The notes beneath the pieces are model-generated. The model searched no databases, had not been told where the DNA came from, and saw only the letters and a list, made by a program, of their open reading frames with translations. Shown one piece after another: positions 1 to 11,400 of a stretch of 64,000 nt of DNA; within the stretch, counting starts at the first letter, position 1, and each line of letters begins with the position of its first letter. The position numbers and the translations under genes were made by a program. The DNA comes from Ichthyophonus hoferi (lineage: Eukaryota > Opisthokonta > Ichthyosporea > Ichthyophonida > Ichthyophonidae). The stretch spans positions 138,241 to 202,240 of the forward strand of contig NAOQ01000041.1 of the NCBI GenBank assembly GCA_002751075.1. Direction: 5' to 3'.

Positions 1-3000
1 TCAGATTTGAAAATCGCTTTGAGAAGTTCCTGGACCCGACCTTCTTCAAACATAAAGTTGGCATTGCTTACCCCCGTCTACCTCCCATCTCTCTTTTGTC
101 CCCCTTTCTTGTCCTTTTGTTTGGTTGTTATTCCTGGATGATCCCACCTTACTGTGGTCTACTCTACCCCAATTATTGTCTATTATTGATCTATCTAATC
201 AGACGCTATCTATTGCTGTTACAAGGTACCAGTCAATACCCCTCACCAGTGCACATTAATCACTCCCTACTGGCTGATATATATGCTCATATGCCCCTAC
301 CCCCAGATTCATTGGTTCTCAATTTTCAACTCATTCATGATGATTATTTTCTTGGTGGGGTTGGTAACTATGATTCTTATGCGCACCCTACATCGTGATT
401 ATGCACGATATAGCAAGGTGGAGGACTTGGACGATATGGTAAGCGATAGGAAGATATATATATATATATATATATGGAAACTATGGGCAAATAGGTCCGT
501 GGGCGTGCCTGCAGGGTACAGGTTTATGTATACATTATATGTGTAGTAACGTTCATGACTTTATGCATTGACTGTACTCCAACATGCAAATATATCCAGT
601 CATATATATGTTTATGGTTGCGGCTGGATGCAATCAGGCATATATATGTATCGACACATATACATAGAGACACAGAGAGACACAGGTACTATAGGCTATC
701 TCATGTACACTGATGAGGGGATGGGACCAGGAACGTGATTTAGGGGACGAGTATGGATGGAAGCAGGTTCACTCGGATGTGTTCCGACCACCTGCTTGTC
801 GTATGCTGTTTGCATCACTGATTGGCACAGGGTCACACCTCACATTTGCTGCTATGATTACTATCGGGTGTGCCATGGTGGGCGACTTCTATGAGGGGTG
901 AGTGGGCTGTCCTCTATCCTCTCTCTCCTCTCTCTTCCTTCTCTCTCCTCTCCTTCTATTGATATTCTTGGTTCTCTTCCCTCCTCCTTGTGTCAATGAT
1001 TATGTACACCCTTTTCTCTTTTCATGTTTCCAATTCATTTTCTTTTTTCCTTTTTATTTTCGCCCTACTAACACAACCCCATCTTTCTTTATCTTTAGCC
1101 GTGGTGAGCTATTAACGGCGGCCATCTTCGTGTACGCCGCCACTTCCGTAGTGGGGGGCTATATAGGAGGAGGCTTATATTCCCGCCTACAGGGTGAGTC
1201 CATTGGCTACCTGCGTACCATAGGGCCAATAGAATACTGTCAACTAGAATCAAATATGGGTTCCTATTTTATAACCACCTCTGTGTGTAGGGTAGATGAG
1301 GAGGTATTAGGGAGAGAAAGGATCACACTGTAGGTGTAAATGGCAGGGATGGCCCCTGGGGGTCCACATGTTACTGTAATGCAATACACATGTATTCACA
1401 CGTACATCCACCCTCAACCTTCTACACATACTTATATCTCCATATGCGTACACATACTACACATACATATACGGATTTATATACACACATATACAGGCAA
1501 GAATTGGATTAAGCAGTTGATAGTACAGGCCTCCCTATTCCCTAGTGTAATATGTGGTGTCAATTTCCTCATTAACTTTGTCGCCATCTCGTACAACTCT
1601 GCCCGTGCCATACCCTTTTCTACCATGGTAAGCGTGGTCGTGGTCAGCCTACTCGCCCCCCCCCCTGCTGTCCTAGCCCTCTCTTTCTCTCTCTTTCTCT
1701 GTATGTGTGCCTCTGACCCATACAAAGTAGGATGTGCAATGTCTGAGACAATGTCGTATATTAATTGGTTTATATAAAACAGCCTACTGTTAAAAGGTCT
1801 TCGGGAGATGAATAGGACGTCACCGATTCTATGGCCAATAGTTACTGCTGTAGGGAGGGGGCGGAATTAGCTGTTTGGTTATCCTTCTCACCTTAAACTC
1901 TTGTTTACCCCAAATACGTATACCCATACATGCATACATACATACATACATACACAGCTTTCTGTGACTGCAATTGGCCTATTCATTATTCTACCCCTCA
2001 CTCTGATTGGCACTCTCGCGGGCCGTAACCTAGCAGGCCAATCCAATCTCCCCTGTCGTATTAACCCGGTACCCAGGCAAATACCTGAGAAAAAATGGTA
2101 CAAAGCCTCCCTTATGCCTACATGCACACAGATATACACATATACGCGTATCCTTGGTTACGTACACACACACACATACATATATATATCCATGTGCGTC
2201 TGCGAGGTTATACGAATATTAGGTTGTTGCCAGGTGGCCTATGCATGCCACACCCTTTTCTCACCTCTCTTTCCTCTTTCTCACAGGTACATGGCCCCCA
2301 TCATGATCAGCCTCATGGGTGGCATCCTGCCCTTTGGCTCTATCTTTATTGAGATGTACTTTATCTTCACCTCCTTCTGGGCCTACAAGATTTACTATGT
2401 CTATGGCTTCATGGCTCTGGTGTTAACCATCCTGGTCGTAGTAACAGTCTGTGTGGATATTGTCTGCATCTATTTCCTGCTCAACGCCGAGGACTATAGA
2501 TGGTATATATTATAACTATTATACATCTGGTATGCCTTACCCATGTGACTTGCAGCCAATAGTGGCAGTGATAGTATATGTACATACACTGTGCACCTCT
2601 GCTTTAAAAAATGCCTATGTTTGGACATGCATGGCACACCAATGGATTACAGGATTGACCAATTACTATGTAGGTGGTGGACTAGCTTTGCCTCGGCCGC
2701 ATCTACGGGCTTCTATGTGTTCATGTATTCTATATACTACTACATTTACAAGACCAAGTGAGTGCCAATCTGTCTCTTACTCTCTTTTTCTTCTTCCCAT
2801 TTCACGCATCTTGTCCGAGGGGCTAGGTTTATTTAGTATGCCATGGTTGTCATGGGCCTGCCCTGCATTTTTCCTTCTCATCCCTATATTTATCTCGCCT
2901 TATTCTGCTCCCTACGCCAACTAATCCCACGGTGTAGCCATACAATCAATGGTGGTAACCAACCCTGACCCCCCTGTGTATAGGATGTATGGGTTCTTCC

Positions 3001-3958
3001 AAACTACTTTCTACTTTGGCTATACTTTAGTACTCTGTATAGGCCTGGGCACCATGACAGGTACGACGTCCTCCTGTTTTTTCCTTATTTGACTGCTTGA
3101 TGCCATATTATTTTATTGTTTGTTTTTTTGCTGTTTGTTTGCAGATGCTTTTAAACGTTGTTAAATATTATATTTTTATATACCTATATATCCTTTACGT
3201 CTTCATATATTTGGTTATGGTTTGGTATACTGTTTTATACTTTTTTATTTTTATTTTATTATTGTTATTTACTCTTTCACATGGTTGGCAGGATTATAAT
3301 ATAAGTTCTTTGCACTTTAATTTGCACCCCCTCTTGGCTTCTTTGTATTGGCAAGGGGGTCATATGCTAGATATTGGCTATTTACCAATCACAAATTAGG
3401 GAAGGTGTGGCCTCATATTCCAGAGTTTTACTAGAGCCTCATCATATGATTATATTATGATTGATTGATAGATTGAACTATATGACATAGCCACCTTGCT
3501 ATTCATTTATTGGCTATCTTTAACTGTTATCCATTCAGAATGCAGCAATGCTAATTTTTATACTCGAATTTTCATTGGAACATTTTGATGTTAAAATCGC
3601 ATGATTAAGTTGGTGGGATCAGTTTATTGGATAAATAATATGTTGGCTTTAACCATCTTATAATTGGCGCAAGTTGTCCAATCAAGTCACCGTATTATTG
3701 AATGAGCATTGGGTAGCTAGCCCCATATGTACATATGAATTGCGTAGTCATGAATACCCATCTACGTCTGTAGGCTGAAGGAATGATATACTATTTCAGT
3801 TTTTAATATTTTTTATAAGCGATACCAATACATCCAGTTTTACTTGGATATAATAATCAAGGTGTATGACGTGTTGGTTTTATTTAACAGGTGCTATTGG
3901 CCACATTGGTTCCAGCTACTTTGTCCGGAAAATCTACCAAAATGTCAAAGTGGACTAG
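1..3958 (+). CDS. TM9SF3: Transmembrane 9 superfamily member 3 (nonaspanin), 5'-truncated by the window edge
   Basis: Ten exons code for the last 387 residues of a nine-helix membrane protein of the endomembrane system. Exons: 1-56, 307-438, 731-897, 1099-1193, 1497-1627, 1958-2097, 2287-2502, 2674-2757, 2984-3060, 3891-3958; all junctions are GT-AG and keep phase. The translation follows human TM9SF3 closely. It shows the [12 protein letters not shown] start of the membrane domain, [58 protein letters not shown] and the RWWWTSF segment. The family is about 590 aa long, so roughly the luminal N-terminal third lies upstream. The tail ends in KVD, the KxD COPI/Golgi-retention motif typical of nonaspanins. 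[12 protein letters not shown] and the MYFIFTSFW stretch favour TM9SF3 over TM9SF1, 2 or 4. The last intron (3061-3890) is the longest, at 830 bp. The stop codon is at 3956-3958. Confidence 0.95.
454..475. repeat. (AT)n run
   Basis: A 22-bp AT dinucleotide run just inside the second visible TM9SF3 intron. Shorter AT runs of the same kind recur in ITPR introns, for example at 58908-58927 and 63003-63020. Confidence 0.9.
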
Positions 3959-4466
3959 AAAGGCACTTGTAGGTCGTGTGTCATAAGGCGTGTGCCATAA
4001 CTATAAAGCCCCGCTGCTATCATCCCCGATAGGTATCTGTATAATAATCCTGGAGTGTATACAGTTAGGCCACCTATAGTGTTGTGTATCTGGCCAGGGA
4101 TTGTCCTATCTGTATACCTTGCCACCCAGGCACTACCATGCAATCACTAATTTGTTTTATCTTAATGTAACAATAGATAATGTGTACGGATAAGGAATAA
4201 CAACACCCTTACAGATGATACTTAGGCATACATATTCGTACACCCAGTATTTCAATGGGTCGTTCAGTCATTATGGCGTCCATGGCAGTGCCATATGTAT
4301 TATGTCTACGTGACTGAATATATTAGATATCTTTTGTTGCAGTATATATTACCTCGACCACTCTGATTCTTTTACTAAATGGTTTATTTATGAAAAAAAA
4401 AAATGCTACCAATTTTCTTTTGTAGTTTTGGTTTTATGCTACTGGGTTTGATTTTTGAAAGAAAGT

Positions 4467-4472
4467 AATAAA
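4467..4472 (+). terminator. Candidate poly(A) signal of TM9SF3
   Basis: A canonical AATAAA hexamer lies 509 bp after the TM9SF3 stop, in a stretch without coding potential. It is the first perfect plus-strand hexamer I noticed after the stop. It would give a 3' UTR of about 0.5 kb that ends before the opposing UBE2O transcript. Confidence 0.5.
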
Positions 4473-4887
4473 GAACTCTGTCGTGGATATGATGACAGTG
4501 TAATACCACACCAAGCCACTGGATGCCAAGCAGTGGGTAAGGTGTAGTCGGCACTATATATTATCACTATATATTATCGGGATTTAAGTGTAAACGCGGT
4601 GGAACTGGAATTGTAGAGGACATGGGCCTACCAATATAGTCATTATTAGATATCTACAAGGAAAACAGGACATACATACATGGTAGTAGAGGTCACCTAG
4701 GGTGTATCCAGTGCCCATACTGTGCATCCTTACCCATGCACTGTCTCTGCAAGGCCTGCCTTGAATGCTGTGCTAGCCTCCTATGTATCCACAATAATGC
4801 CATGCCATATTCATATAGTCGCGCTACTTGATATGGGTCCAGACTGGATCCACTCCGTTATATCCAATTGCAAAAAATGGAAAGGGG
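4473..4887. other. Short convergent intergenic stretch between TM9SF3 and UBE2O 3' ends
   Basis: No exon-like sequence was seen on either strand. It separates the plus-strand poly(A) signal at 4467 from candidate minus-strand signals near 4888. Nothing else was recognised. Confidence 0.5.
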
Positions 4888-4902
4888 TTTATTTATTTTA
4901 TT
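4888..4902 (-). terminator. Candidate poly(A) signals of UBE2O
   Basis: The plus strand carries overlapping TTTATT copies, which read as AATAAA on the minus strand, about 410 bp beyond the UBE2O stop codon. The cluster of signals and the lack of coding sequence between here and 5309 make this a plausible 3' end. No cDNA evidence is available. Confidence 0.4.
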
Positions 4903-5308
4903 TATGGTACATTTACAATGATAAAATTATTGCATGAGGACAATTATAGCTCACGTTACTAAAGGTTTTCGTGATAAACATAAAAAAAACATTCGCTTAA
5001 AACGGCACCTACCAATCAAAGAATAAAAGACAAAGCCACTATCCAATAAGAAAGTCTCAATATCTTATTTTCCAGCCATAAAGTAATGTGTTTGTAGGTA
5101 GGGTTGCAACTACTAAACATAGACGGCACTAGATTATAATCGACACAAGAACGCGTTCTGTATGATAATATGATCGTATGATAGTATGTATATATGCGTA
5201 TCTCATCACACCAGGAACGCTCATGTACAAAAATAGCCCAATCACCTATGTGCAGGTAATGACATGCAGTGGATATAGATTGGCACGTCATCACTCCATG
5301 CCCCCAGT

Positions 5309-8300
5309 CTATTGGTCAGGAAGTGGCAATATATCAAAGGAGGATCGCAGCCTATTGGTTATTTTCTCAAGAGACATTTTAAAGCCTGTGGACACAGGAA
5401 ACAGAGGGAAGGTGATGGTCACCTCTGGTGCAACACCTGGTTGGTCCAATACTAATTCCTTCCCACTACCCATTAATTGCATGTCATTGGTGGGCACGAT
5501 TGCAGGAAGGGATGAGAAAGCGCTGGATTGGTCTACAGAGGGATGAGTGTGGCCCATTGGTTGAGGGCTTGTCATATTTCCAGGCCTGTCCTCAGAACCC
5601 AGGAGGGCCTGGCAGTAGCGTAGAATGCTATCTCTGTGTATTGACGTATTATAAGTCACCCTCCATTCCTACCACAAACACCGCTTCTCCCCTGCCCCAT
5701 AGCCACGTGCATATAGCCATCCCCGACCACTCCCTAGTTGTCTACTCTATTCCCATTTAACCTATTTCCCATCAACCTTCCAATGCGAATCCGTTTAGGA
5801 GCACGTCATATGTACGTACTTTTAAACATCACCACTCAACCCATACACCAACATACACAACATTGTAGTTCCATCTACACAGATTTACATTAAACATTAA
5901 ACTGCCCTGGTTAAAGAGGTAGCCATAGAGCCCCAAAACAACCTACATAATAACCAGGGTATTACCCACCCCCACATTTACTTTAATAGACATAGTTTCC
6001 TACCAAAACATATCCATAAGCTAGTATATAGAGGCAATATCAATGCAATAAGAACTACCACTTTCTAGTTATTAGACACATGGAAACTTCTCCGCAAACA
6101 TGTGCGCACACATAAGCTATTCAGCCAACTGGACGATGTGGGGTGTAATGCCCGCCTCTGTAGAGCAGCCGTTTGTCATTCTTACTTGTTATTGCTAAAG
6201 TGGGTGAGAATTTCATGGTGGAATGCCTCAGCAGGGTGTCTGGCCCAGGACTCCATGGCCTGCAGGGATCGCAGCACAACACTCTCATTGTACTGTCGTG
6301 AACTCTCGTTAGCCTGCATAGATAAGGGGAGAGGAGAGATATAACGAGGTAGAAAGTGGGTGAGAAGGAGAAACATAGTGGAGCAGACACAAAGACCATG
6401 TAGTTAGCTATTAAAGTACTATAGTATTTTGACGGTATTCTGTATCCTTGGTACTACCGTGTGAAACCTCTACGTAGCATCATTGCACATAGTTACATAC
6501 ATCCATCTTCCAGATCCATTGAATAATATTATACCTATAATCAAAAGATATGTGGGGACAGAATAAAAAAAAGTTGCATATAAATAGAAAGGAATGTATG
6601 GGTTGATAGGAGAGCAGTACAATAGGTGTAAGGGCAAGCATGGACAAAGGCATGAGGAGGATGGCAGCACTGACATCATTCATGCCACGTTGTCGTTCGT
6701 AGCCAGCCTCATTATAGTAGGGATCTTTAGTTAGGACTAGTGCCTGTAGGCTGACTACCAGCTGTGCCCCCCACTCCCTAGTGTTATTGGTGCACGTAGT
6801 GTGCAACATCATTATATGATTGGCTAGCCGAATGCATTGCGTAAGTAGCATCATAGCCGATGATCATCCGATATTATGCATTTGGTGCATGATTCCCCAC
6901 CAATGATCACGTAGTATAATGACGTCACTATAAACGCCTGGGGTCAACCCTTCCAGCACATCAGCAATATATCAATATATCCGGAAAAAAAAGCATGGAG
7001 CACAATGAATGGTGGGGGGGGGACACATACAACGATACGCAGTATGTATATGGTACAGAGGCACATATAAAACCACATACAAATATATAATATATGTACC
7101 TGTAGTAAATTGGAATGGGGCCCCCACACCTCCGCCCCTTTCCCAGCCCAGGTTCCCAGAAGGCTCAAACAGATCTGCAGCCCCCCAATGGTTGGTTAGC
7201 CATAGGCTCATGGTTGTTAGGGAACTCTGCCTCATCTTCATTCCCCCAGCATCCACATTAACTCCCAATGCCATCACAAAGATTAATCTAATCTCTCCTA
7301 CACCAATGAGGGGCTGTATTCTCTCTCCCATTGGGCCTATAGGGGCCAACCAGTACTAAATCAACCTTAACCAATTCAACATACCTTCAAATTACTGTAT
7401 AATTATAATCTATACCTGACCTGGGACTAAAGGGGCGAAGCAGCCTGATATATCCTAACTCTCTATACATGAAACACGAGGCCCTATCTACATACACATA
7501 TACCCATGTATATTGACCAGGATCTTTACCTTTCCGTCCTCATAGAGGTTAGGGTTAAGCTTGCCAGTGCAGCGAGAATGATAGTAGGCGTTGGGAGGCA
7601 CAGATGGATAGGTAGGGGGCAACTAGAGGTGTGAAACAGGTCAACAGAGATAAAGGTATGCATATTAGCAAATTCCTATCATACAGTATGGTATGCGATT
7701 ATACACATCCTTACAATGACAATAATATAATGCTTTGTGTGGCAAAATATGAAAAGAAAACAATAGAATGAGTCATTATTAGAAAATCACGTACGTAGCG
7801 AATAAGAAATATACACACACCACAAGTCAATAAACATGTTTATCTGAGCAATGTCTTAAGCTCCAGGCAAGGATAACTATGTATTAGTATAGCCCCCGGA
7901 GTTAACCTCTTAGCACAAGCAGCGCATTTAAAGCACCACACCTACCTGGAGATCAAATACAAATACATTTCCTTTATATGGCGTGTCGTCGGGCCCAAAG
8001 ATAAGCACACTAAACAGTTCTATGTGGTCCTGTGGTAAAAACAGAGTCAGGTATCCATTCCTTGATTTAGCCAGCCTATATGTAATGAAAACTACATTCG
8101 TTAAGTGCTACCCTGTCCTCTTTCTTCTCCTTCTGAGCTGTCTTTCCATGCTTCTTCTCTCTTTCTCCAATCGCACCCGCCCATTAAATGATGTGATCAG
8201 ATTAAAGTGAGGTATACAAACAATATTTACACCTAAACGCATATAGAAAAGAGCATCAAGAGAGGGTGTAGGTGTGTGTACGTATGATAGAGGTAGCTCG

Positions 8301-8463
8301 GCTATCAAGGGGGAAGGGGATGTACCTCATACGTCCTAATTTGAATGCCCTCCGGCAAACAGGAGGTCAAGAGCTTATACTCCTTACGAAGGACAGAGAT
8401 GAACTGGGGAGCCAAGGGGGCAGAGGGGGTAGCCAAGGACAAGTAGTGTACAGTAGACGGGGT
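5309..8463 (-). other. UBE2O: UBE2O catalytic UBC domain and C-terminal tail (exons 15-21)
   Basis: Exons 15-20 encode the E2 fold: [55 protein letters not shown] and then [13 protein letters not shown]. The cysteine of ICLSLLGTW (about residue 744, codon within 7166-7174) aligns with catalytic Cys1040 of human UBE2[16 protein letters not shown] and [11 protein letters not shown] follow, as in the family. The last exon adds a linker and the conserved [11 protein letters not shown] motif (human GFPLFPLSKGF). The stop codon is at 5309-5311. All E2 residues I can place are intact, so the enzyme looks active. The donor of exon 19 is GTCAGT, a weaker form. Confidence 0.9.
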
Positions 8464-11400
8464 CTGGGGGGGGGGTCCATCAAAAGTCATCGGCTATGTT
8501 ATTATAAATACCGACCCAATTGACTCATTTCTTACCCTAGCCCCTCTCTCCCAATGTCCCCCCTGACGGATGTTTAGTAATTCTAGGGAGACCTACTAGG
8601 ACTCCTGATAATCATCCAACAAAATCCAATATCTAAAGCGTATATTTTCCACACCAGTCTGATATCAAGTGCCCGTGTAAAACCATCATAATTATACACT
8701 TGCGCCCTATATACCAGTATGCGCTGTACCCAACCCATTACCAGAATAAGCACGTAATTAACAGATGTATGGGTGGTCAGGGTTAGAATTTTATGGCGTG
8801 AAAGGGAAATATATGATCTAGCCCTAGGGGAAGACTACCAATATAATTGGTTGGTATAGTAACAACGCACGAACAGTGAGCTTTGGTATTTATGACCTCA
8901 GCACTACTCCCTATTGTGAAGGAACCCTATAGCTACCAAGCTACACGTAAGGCCACCATCATTGTCTACTAGATAACTCTCTCAACCAAAGGCCAGATCA
9001 TACCCGCTCTAGGACCAGGAAGGAAGGGAACTGAGCCCTGGTACTCTCCCCCTTATGACGCGGCAATGTGGTCACCTCAGACCCCTCTGGTATATCATGC
9101 CCTTCGTTATCCTATGTAATTGGCAGTTAGGTCACAGCTACAATTATCATTTGACTTGTGATTGGCTTCTGTATTGAGTCTGTTTTACTGACCGGTAGCC
9201 TGTAGCAGCCCCCTACCTACCAGTCTGATCTAATAGGGTCGGCACTACTAGGGTGCCAGGGTCAGCTCCAGTAGTGATTACTACTTCCAATCTTCATAAA
9301 CTTCCACGCACAGGGCCGTTATATATTAAATACCAATTACAATCTACTTAACAGTCAATTCTATTATCTTCTACATATTCCAATATGTTGTTTGCTAGTC
9401 ACTAGCTACCAATACCTGTGGCCTCTCATAAATCTATGTGAGAATGTTCAAAACATGGTACAATCAACCAGAAGTAGTGGCTTCAAGATGAAGGAAAACA
9501 TATCAGGGAAGAAAGGAAGCCATAATAGCACCCGATTAAACAAAAAACATATTGTACACAGACTGGCCCCTATTAAGGATACATTCATGTATTGACCAAT
9601 AAGCATAGAGTATGACGTACTATTCAGCACATCTTTTCGTGATTATGCCTATTATTCTCTTTGAAAATTATGTTGAGAAAGAGGAAAAAAAATTGTGAAC
9701 ATGAGAGAAGAACAAAGCAGGGAAAACAACAGGTAATTGATGAAAAAAAATAAAACAATATGAAATTAGAGAGGAGAAGGAAAAACAACTGCAACATGGC
9801 GGAGAGAGAAACATATTAGAGACAAGAAGGAGTAGGAGAATGCACGAAAAGATATAGCGTGCAGCCAGAAGGGGTCACTAACTGTGGGAGGAGACATGAT
9901 GGTAGAGCCCTTACTCTCTGTACATGTAGCCCGTGCACGGTGGACCTGCCGACAGAAACCAATCATAGTTAGTCCCAACCTCACCCTAGGTGGCCCCCCT
10001 CTCATACAAGGTGCCCCTCGTCCACCCACTTCCACCCACTTCCACCCTTTCCTCTGTCATACTGCCATCACCCACTCCTACGCCATCTTGATATAAGGCT
10101 AACCATATTACAGTTCATCAAATTACATCAAGTCAAACGAGTTGACTTAGTGACAACCAATCTCCTAGTAGGATTATGATCGGCCAACCGCTAATTCTTA
10201 ATAACTAAATAACAGATAGGTTTTAAACACCTATGCTGATTGAAGCTATGTACAATCGTTCTCACACCACATAGTCATGTATGTTAGTTAAAATAAGTGG
10301 AAACCAATCAATGTTCGGAATGGTAGGAGGAAAGCCTATGAGTATCACAGATGTTTCTAGGCAACTAACCAATAGGGGCTGTTGAGAGGTTGTAATTGGT
10401 GAACCATTATCTGCCTTTTCGCCCTCGTCCTCTACATCTACCCAATCATCTGCCTCCTCCCTCTCACTGTCGTCTGTGACCCAATCAGCATCTGACCCTT
10501 CCTCCCCTACCTCGTGGTCATTGGCTTCATAATCATTATCCTCTTCCACCTAGAGGTTATGATGGGGGTTAGATAGGTGGGCCCAGTGGGCTTTGACCTC
10601 ATGCCCTCCTCACTGAGTAATATACCTCTAATTAGGCGTAATACACCCATGGTAGTCCCGTGTATTGCAAAGAGATAGGCACAGGAGTGGGGGGTGTCAA
10701 GAGAGAGCCTGTCGCAGCAATAGGCCAAAAGTGCAGTGTACTTACTTACAGTGGGAAATAGATAACATGGGACTAGAGACGAAAAACCAATAAGAATATT
10801 AAATAGTTGGTGTGGGTCTAGGTAGGCAGTGGGGAGGAGAAGGAAGGAGAAACCAAAAATAAAGTAGTTAGAAAAAAGACACAGGTGGGTGAGGGGGTCA
10901 GTGAGGACCATCAAGGGAGGACAGTACTTTATAGACGGCTGTGGGCGCCACACAGGTCATGGTATCGTCCAGCCAGGTAATACACAGTGATCCATCTGCC
11001 ATGTGAGAGTGGACCTGTCCTACCCACCGTGCATCGTCCATGGTATCTATGGTATCAAAGGCATCGCCGTTTGATTGGCCAGGAATCACATCACTGCCCA
11101 TTCGTATGACAACATCGTTGAGGGCAAAGTGGTAGTCAGGGTGACTCGTGAGGTCATACACGCTGTATTTGGCCACCTGTATATAGGGAGGGTAGTAGGG
11201 ATATATGGGTCTATATAGAGGTAGGCTGTAGCACAGGAGAGAATACGCGTTGACCTCTAGCCACTCAGGCCTATCTTTCACTGTTATCTATAACCCATTC
11301 TCTCCCTTATTATGCTATGGATATACCTCTCTTTTTCCATGTTTATCATAGCTACATGTTCTCTGGACCCACCTTTAACTTGTAGGTCTCTGCAGCCTCT

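Noticed and set aside
7009-7359. A 116-codon plus-strand open frame
   Set aside because: It is antisense to UBE2O exon 18, which carries the catalytic cysteine and clearly reads on the minus strand.
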